Shown piece after piece: positions 6,436-10,336 of a stretch of 10,336 bases of DNA. Source of the DNA: Davidsoniella eucalypti (taxonomy: Eukaryota > Ascomycota > Sordariomycetes > Microascales > Ceratocystidaceae). The translations under genes were made by a program, and so were the position numbers. The number at the start of each line of letters is the position of its first letter. Position 1 is the stretch's first letter. The notes below the pieces were generated by a model. It was given only the letters and a program-made list of their open reading frames with translations. It ran no database searches and had not been told where the DNA came from. The stretch covers positions 1 through 10,336 of the forward strand of contig RMBW01000368.1 of the NCBI GenBank assembly GCA_004009845.1. The letters run 5' to 3'.

Positions 6436-7780
6436 AGTCCCTACGGCCGAAGAACTGACACCTGACGAATTCCACAAGCTCTGCGACAACGACGACGACC
6501 TCGCCATCTACCGGATTACACTAGAGGACGTCAACAGAGCATTAGCGCAAAAGGAACAGGAGAGACCTCCACTGCCTGAATGGTTAAGACCCGTAGCCTC
6601 TGCCTTCGAGGCAAAAGCGTCCAAGGACCTCCCGCCGCACCGGCCTGGAGTGGACTTGAAGATCGAGCTGCTGGAGGGAAAGACGTTACCTATACAATCG
6701 CTGTACCCGTTGTCTCGCGCAGAGTTGTTGGTGATGCAGAAGACGCTGACGGAACTACTGGCTACTAAATGGATAAAGGACACAAAGTCTGAAGTGGGCT
6801 CTCCAGTGCTATTTGTAAAGAAACCTGGAGGTGGAATTCGTTTCTGCGTAGACTACCGCGCAGTCAACGCTATTTCCAAAAAGGACTCATACCCCTTACC
6901 CCTTATCCATGACACCCTGCGGCAAATTTCGGAAGCCAAATGGGTGTCCAAGGTTGATGTCATTGCTGCATTCCATCGCATTCGTATAGCCCCTGGCTAT
7001 GAGGAGTTAACCGCTTTCCGGACTCCCCTAGGTGCCTTCGAGTGGAACGTGATCCCCTTTGGCCTGACGAATGCCCCTGCTGCGTTTCAACGCTACATCA
7101 ACTCGGTCCTTCGAAAGTGGCTAGGCATCAGCTGCAGCGCATACATTGACGACGTGGACATCTATTCCAGTGGTACTGAGGAAGAGCACAGGAAATTAGT
7201 GCTCGAAATTGTCCATGCACTCGATCTCGCCGGCCTGCAACTCGACTTGCGCAAGTGTCACTTTCTGGCTAAGGAGATTAAGTTCCTCGGATTCATAGTC
7301 GGCCCAGGTATTGGTATCAAGGCTGACCCCGAGAAAACCCTAGCGATTCGTGAATGGAAACCACCTACGACATTGAAAGGTTTGCGCGGGTTTATTGGCT
7401 TCGTGAATTTCTACAGAGATTTTGTACCTCGACTGTCAGAATTAATGGCGCCTCTGGTAGGGTTAACCAAGAAGGACACCCCTTTCGTATGGTCTGATGC
7501 CTGCGCTCGCTCTTTTGCCGAAGTTAAGAAAGCCTTCCTTACTCCCCCTGTTCTGACTCCTTTTGACCCCCTGAAAGAAACTGTACTGACCGCCGACTCG
7601 TCTGGTTACGCCTTAGGAGCAGAATTATCCCAGCGAGGCGATGATGGCCTTATGCACCCCATCGCCTTCCTCTCGCGCAAACTTACTCCCCCGGAAGCCA
7701 ATTACCCGATTCACGACAAGGAGATGTTGGCTATTTACTGGTCCATTCGAGAATGGCGCCATTTCCTCCTAAGGGGTTGA
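6404..7780 (+). pseudogene. Reverse transcriptase and N-terminal RNase H, element C
   Basis: This is the largest open piece of pol, with true entry just upstream at 6389 after the extra G. Residues counted from 6404: RT fingers with LFVKKPGGGIRFCVDYR at about 136-152; first catalytic Asp D185 in SKVDVIAAF; FGLTNAP at 219-225; catalytic YIDD at 247-250; FLGF at 294-297 and the thumb; then RNase H with catalytic D398 (TADSSG) and E440 (DKEML). It ends at a TGA (7778-7780) made by an indel in the G-run 7773-7776, just before the third RNase H motif. All visible RT catalytic residues are intact. It is close to the RT start of element A. Confidence 0.95.
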
Positions 7781-7781
7781 C

Positions 7782-8039
7782 TTGACTTTGGTATACACTG
7801 ACCACCGTAATCTGGAGTACTTTCGCACTAAGAGGACGCTTGCCGAGAGACAGCGTCGCTGGGGATATGAGCTCTCTGACTTTAGCTTCTGCCTGCGCCA
7901 CCGCCCAGGCACCGAGCAAATCGTACCAGACGCCCTTTCAAGAAGGGACCAGGACATGCCAGCCGACGAAAAGACGATAGGCTGGCTAGTCGTGTGCACC
8001 AACTCCTCGAAAAGAGTGAGTCGAGCAATGACCTGGTAG
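7782..8039 (+). pseudogene. C-terminal RNase H segment, element C
   Basis: This continues RNase H in another frame. YTDHRNLEYF carries the third catalytic Asp (codon 7800-7802), and the RQRRWGYEL and VPDALSR motifs follow, the last with the fourth Asp. The frame then drifts at the A-run 7969-7972, and what follows to the stop at 8037-8039 is not conserved. The homologous continuation is in the frame ending at 8329. Confidence 0.88.
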
Positions 8040-8329
8040 GTAATCGGCGCAGTTTGGCTCAGGAGCCAGACAAGGATGCGCCGACTGACGATAACGCAAC
8101 TAGAGAAGTAGTATCATCCCCTTTTGCTGACCCCGAGATGACTGACCTATGGAACCAAGCCCTTGCCAATAATAACCGCTGGTGGCTGGCTCGTAAATTA
8201 GTACGAGACGAAGCCCGCTCGTTCCCCGCCGACTGGGGTCTGCAATGGCAGATGAGCGAATGTAAGGTTGACCAAGACGGACTGCTGCGCTGGCGTGATA
8301 GACTTTGGTCCCATATTACGAACCCCTGA
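7974..8329 (+). pseudogene. RNase H to integrase connection, element C
   Basis: The frame begins right after the A-run break and reads a charged linker (DDRL..VHQLLEKSES...), then a region ending DGLLRWRDRLW. Sequences of this kind precede the integrase zinc domain in Ty3/Gypsy Pol. It ends at a TGA (8327-8329) caused by a missing G at 8307-8308. I infer no catalytic role. Confidence 0.7.
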
Positions 8330-8546
8330 GAACCAAGATTATCCACAAATTCACGACTCTCTACTCTGGCCGGACACCCAGGAAGAGCAATCACTCGTGA
8401 CTTGTATCGTATCGCGCGAGTATGCCTGGCCTGGCCTGACTAACGACGTCCGACGATTCGTGTCCAACTGCTCCTCTTGCGGCAAGAGCAAGATCTGGCG
8501 AGAGCAGAAGCGCGGCCTATTGAAACCTCTGCCCTGTACCGTCTAG
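8309..8546 (+). pseudogene. Integrase HHCC zinc-binding domain, heavily frameshifted, element C
   Basis: Homology runs through all three frames. VPYYEPLRTKIIHKF is in frame 1 from 8309, HDSL in frame 0, and a GHPGRAIT-like piece in frame 2 around 8380-8410. Then REYAWPGL...NCSSCGKSK in frame 0 carries the two zinc cysteines (codons 8469-8471 and 8478-8480). The domain normally binds zinc through His-His-Cys-Cys and helps bind the LTR ends. This is the most damaged part of the element. The frame 0 piece stops at 8546 after an extra T near 8535. Confidence 0.82.
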
Positions 8547-9380
8547 ACCCTGGGCTGAACTAGCAATGGACTTTATTGGCCACTACCTACCTCTTCAGGC
8601 TATACTTCCATTCTGGGTGTCACCGACCGCCTGTCTAAGTCCCAGATCCTGATCCCTATGTCGTCTACAACCGCACAAGCCACCGCTGAAGCCTTGCTAA
8701 TCCATGTTTTCTCGCACCACGGTTTTCCTCAAGCAATCGTCTCCGACAGAGGGCCTCAATTTGCGCAATTATTCTGGGGAGAAGTATGTCGCCGGTTCGG
8801 CATTCAGCGTCGCCTGTCCACAGCGTTCCATCCTCAGACGGATGGCAGCCAAGAACGCAGTAATCAGGAGATTGAAACATACCTGCGCAATTTCTGCTCC
8901 TTCGCCCAGGACGACTGGGCCTCCTTACTGCCCCAAGCGCAACTCGCCCTAAACAACAGGATCTCTTCCGCTACAGGCCTCTCTCCTTTCTTCATGACCC
9001 ACGGTTTTAACGTCGACATTATCGAACCATCTGTACAAGGGCCCCCAGCCTCGAATAAGTCTCCAGTGCGCGGGGCCCAGGATTGGTTAGCAAAGCTAAG
9101 TGATGCCACCCAGTTCGCTATTGTCGCCATGGCGGCCGCCCAAGAACACCAGGAGAACAGTGCTAACCGTCTTCGCCAGCCCTCTGAAAGTTTCAAAGTA
9201 GGAGACCTAGTTTACCTAAACACGAAGCACCTGACTACGGAAAGGCCTTCAAAGAAGCTAGACTGGCTAGCTAGACGGTACACTGTCCTGGAAGTTGTAG
9301 GCAGCCATAACGTTCGCCTGAACGTACCCTCGGATATTCACCCAGTCTTCCATGTGAGTCTCATCCGACGCGCCCCAAAC
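8536..9380 (+). pseudogene. Integrase catalytic core and C-terminal domain, element C
   Basis: This is the strand-transfer enzyme that inserts the cDNA. It is a DD35E core: D in MDFIG (codon 8569-8571), D in SDRG (8745-8747) and E in SQERS (8853-8855), with exactly 35 residues between the last two. HPQTDG lies just before the Glu. One C is missing at 8580-8581, after which the frame is open. The C-terminal part has KVGDLVYLNTKHL and the region up to PVFHVSLIRRAPN. At 9381 the frame runs into solo LTR D and stops at 9447-9449, inside that LTR's TATA box. The downstream half of the protein (chromodomain) resumes after the LTR in the same frame. Confidence 0.93.
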
Positions 9381-9563
9381 TGTCACGGGCTAAGGCCCAG
9401 TTGGTATTTGTCTAGGTATTTACCTAGTCAGATAAACGGCTATAAATAGGAACCTATTCCCGCCGTATTCCAACAGATATTAGCCTTTCTCCTTCATCGG
9501 TATCAATCGAAGTCCTTTCTACTAGATTGCTTGCCACTGCCTCACCTAGTTCGTGTCACAAAC
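9376..9563 (+). mobile_element. Solo LTR D insertion with 5-bp target duplication
   Basis: The 178-bp LTR at 9381-9558 begins TGTCACGGGC and ends CGTGTCA. It is flanked by CAAAC on both sides (9376-9380 and 9559-9563). LTR plus one duplication is 183 bp, or 61 codons. If skipped, integrase and chromodomain are contiguous in one frame, which shows it is a later insertion. Its first 20 bp equal those of LTR B, but its middle (TATA box, CTTTCTCC, TCATCGGT) follows LTR C. It is thus a sister family of C. Internal sequence was presumably lost by LTR-LTR recombination. Confidence 0.93.
9441..9448 (+). promoter_or_regulatory. TATA box in solo LTR D
   Basis: TATAAATA, 48 bp before ATCGGTATCAA (9496-9506), the counterpart of the presumed RNA start of element C (ATCGGTCTCAA). 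The stop codon that ends the upstream integrase frame (tag, 9447-9449) overlaps this box. It may still act as a promoter within pol. Confidence 0.55.
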
Positions 9564-9860
9564 AACCCTTTGCCATCTCAGGAGATTCAGGATGATGAAC
9601 CTGTCGCAATCACGGCTAGGGAAGCGCTTGAGGACCCCTCATTGGAGGCTGGTGAGTACAGGGTGGAGGCAATATTGAAACAGCGCACTTCCCGAGGTCA
9701 CAAGCAAGCCCTCGTCAAATGGCTAGGCTACCAAGATGCGACGTGGGAACCCCTGGAACATGTGGAAGACACTGTTGCCTGGCGCATCTTCACGGAGAAA
9801 ACCAAGAAGAACTGGGATGTCACTGTCCAGTCTCTGTACTCTGCCTGGTTATTGTCGTAG
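9564..9860 (+). pseudogene. Chromodomain end of Pol, element C
   Basis: This is the C-terminal tail of integrase, separated from its enzyme by LTR D. A linker with DDEP leads to a chromodomain at about 9654-9815: EYRVEAIL, then the basic RTSRGHKQ turn, then ALVKWLGYQDATWEPLEHV. The aromatic positions typical of chromodomains (Y at the start, W in KWLGY, W in TWEP) are present. In chromoviruses this module binds histone marks and steers integration to heterochromatin. The frame ends at the TAG at 9858-9860. It reads in the same frame as the integrase core. Confidence 0.93.
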
Positions 9861-10134
9861 AGCAAATCCGACAAGGGCTATGGCGTGACCCTCGACACAC
9901 GCAATCCTCCCCGCTGGAGGCTATGCCGCAGACCACTGCGCCACGACGACCGCTTGCGCCCCCTGGGCGCGCCTACCGCTTCCGGTATCTTTACCCTGTT
10001 TGGAAAGTGTTATTTTTGTTTTTATTGGATGTTACCCATGGCTCATCTTGTTTTCTGTTATTTGTCATATTGCATTGGTTATTTGAAGGAGTTTTATGGG
10101 TTTTTGTGTGTAAAATTAGTAAATTTTTTCTGCC
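9861..10134 (+). other. 3' untranslated region of element C
   Basis: This is 274 bp between the pol stop and the polypurine tract. The first half is GC-rich and the second half is strongly T-rich. Hydrophobic reading frames cross it in two frames, but this follows from the T-rich composition. I see no gene in it. Confidence 0.7.
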
Positions 10135-10149
10135 GGTGGGGGGGGGAGA
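10135..10149 (+). promoter_or_regulatory. Polypurine tract of element C
   Basis: GGTGGGGGGGGGAGA followed by CTAT directly before the 3' LTR. In LTR elements such a tract survives RNase H and primes plus-strand DNA synthesis. The run of nine G is a likely site for sequencing or slippage error. Confidence 0.85.
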
Positions 10150-10153
10150 CTAT

Positions 10154-10331
10154 TGTAAGGGTCTAAGGCCCATCAGTATTGGCCAGTCTTGCCTTGGCTC
10201 TACTTGACTTTGACATAAATAGGGACCGATTCCCTCGTAGTTTAGTCTTAGTTTCTCTTTCTCCCTCATCGGTCTCAATTCAATTCATCTTTACGACCAT
10301 TTTTCCTCGCAAATCCTCGTATATCGTCTCA
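10154..10331 (+). repeat. 3' LTR of element C
   Basis: 178 bp, TGTAAGG...TCGTCTCA. It is identical to the 5' LTR except for one missing A near 10185. Only five bases (agtga) follow before the window ends, and they do not repeat the five bases before the 5' LTR (gtagg). Confidence 0.96.
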
Positions 10332-10336
10332 AGTGA

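Larger units (their letters stand above)
6070..9860 (+). pseudogene. Pol polyprotein gene of element C, frameshifted and interrupted
   Basis: The full set of enzyme domains is present in the order PR, RT, RNase H, IN, chromodomain, but spread over all three frames. Likely break points: C-run 6193-6196; a net 2-nt loss in 6285-6296; an extra G at 6386-6388; G-run 7773-7776; A-run 7969-7972; a missing G at 8307-8308; several between 8351 and 8430; an extra T near 8535; a missing C at 8580-8581. From 8583 the frame is constant to the TAG at 9860, except for the nested LTR D, which is exactly 61 codons long with its duplication. Nearly all breaks are in short homopolymers, which fits either decay by slippage or sequence error. 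Confidence 0.93.
3572..10331 (+). mobile_element. Element C: full-length chromovirus (Ty3/Gypsy) with nested solo LTR
   Basis: The order is LTR, self-priming site, repeat-rich leader, gag, pol (PR-RT-RNaseH-IN-chromodomain), 3' UTR, polypurine tract, LTR. Total length is 6760 bp, of which 183 bp are the solo LTR D plus its target duplication. The two LTRs differ only by one missing A in the 3' copy, so this copy looks young. Gag is intact. Pol is not, with about nine small indel sites and no substitution-made stop that I could see. The flanks gtagg (3567-3571) and agtga (10332-10336) do not match, so no target site duplication is visible. Confidence 0.95.

Noticed and set aside
9719..10207. 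Hydrophobic reading frames after pol that might be an env-like gene
   Set aside because: Both frames are hydrophobic only where the sequence is T-rich, one runs into the LTR and the other overlaps the chromodomain; no signal peptide, cysteine pattern or shared sequence supports a protein.

Overview
The window is made entirely of nested Ty3/Gypsy (Metaviridae) LTR retrotransposons. No host gene is visible. A chromodomain at the end of pol and a primer-binding site that matches the element's own LTR instead of a tRNA point to chromoviruses of the Tf1/sushi type. That suggests a fungal genome, although the sequence alone does not fix the organism.

Layout. (1) Element B, minus strand, bases 1-2093: LTR (about 1882-2093), AUG-free leader, and a gag that is intact in its N-terminal half and frameshifted after base 676. 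Its pol lies beyond the left edge. (2) Element A, minus strand, bases 2094-3571: the oldest layer, with the C-terminal third of gag, the gag-pol junction, the protease and the start of reverse transcriptase. B has inserted into its RT gene and C into its gag gene. (3) Element C, plus strand, bases 3572-10331: a full-length element with two almost identical 178/179-bp LTRs, a self-priming site, a leader with ten 29-bp repeats, an intact 635-aa gag, and a pol (PR-RT-RNaseH-IN-chromodomain) broken by about nine small indel sites. (4) Solo LTR D, plus strand, 9381-9558: a 178-bp LTR with a perfect 5-bp target duplication, inserted between the integrase C-terminus and the chromodomain of C.

How the parts work. 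The LTR drives a transcript whose probable 5' end is complementary to the sequence just inside the LTR, so the RNA can prime its own minus-strand DNA. Gag is the first AUG. Pol lies in the -1 frame, 38 nt after the gag stop in both A and C. Between them is a short hairpin with an almost invariant 11-nt loop and base-paired arms that covary among A, B and C. Integrase plus chromodomain would direct insertion to chromatin, which fits elements landing inside each other.

The most notable observations are the covarying gag-pol hairpin with a U5-stop shift site, covarying self-priming pairs in two families, a conserved N-terminal Gag module with a hydrophobic start, and a hairpin-forming 29-bp repeat array in the leader of C.
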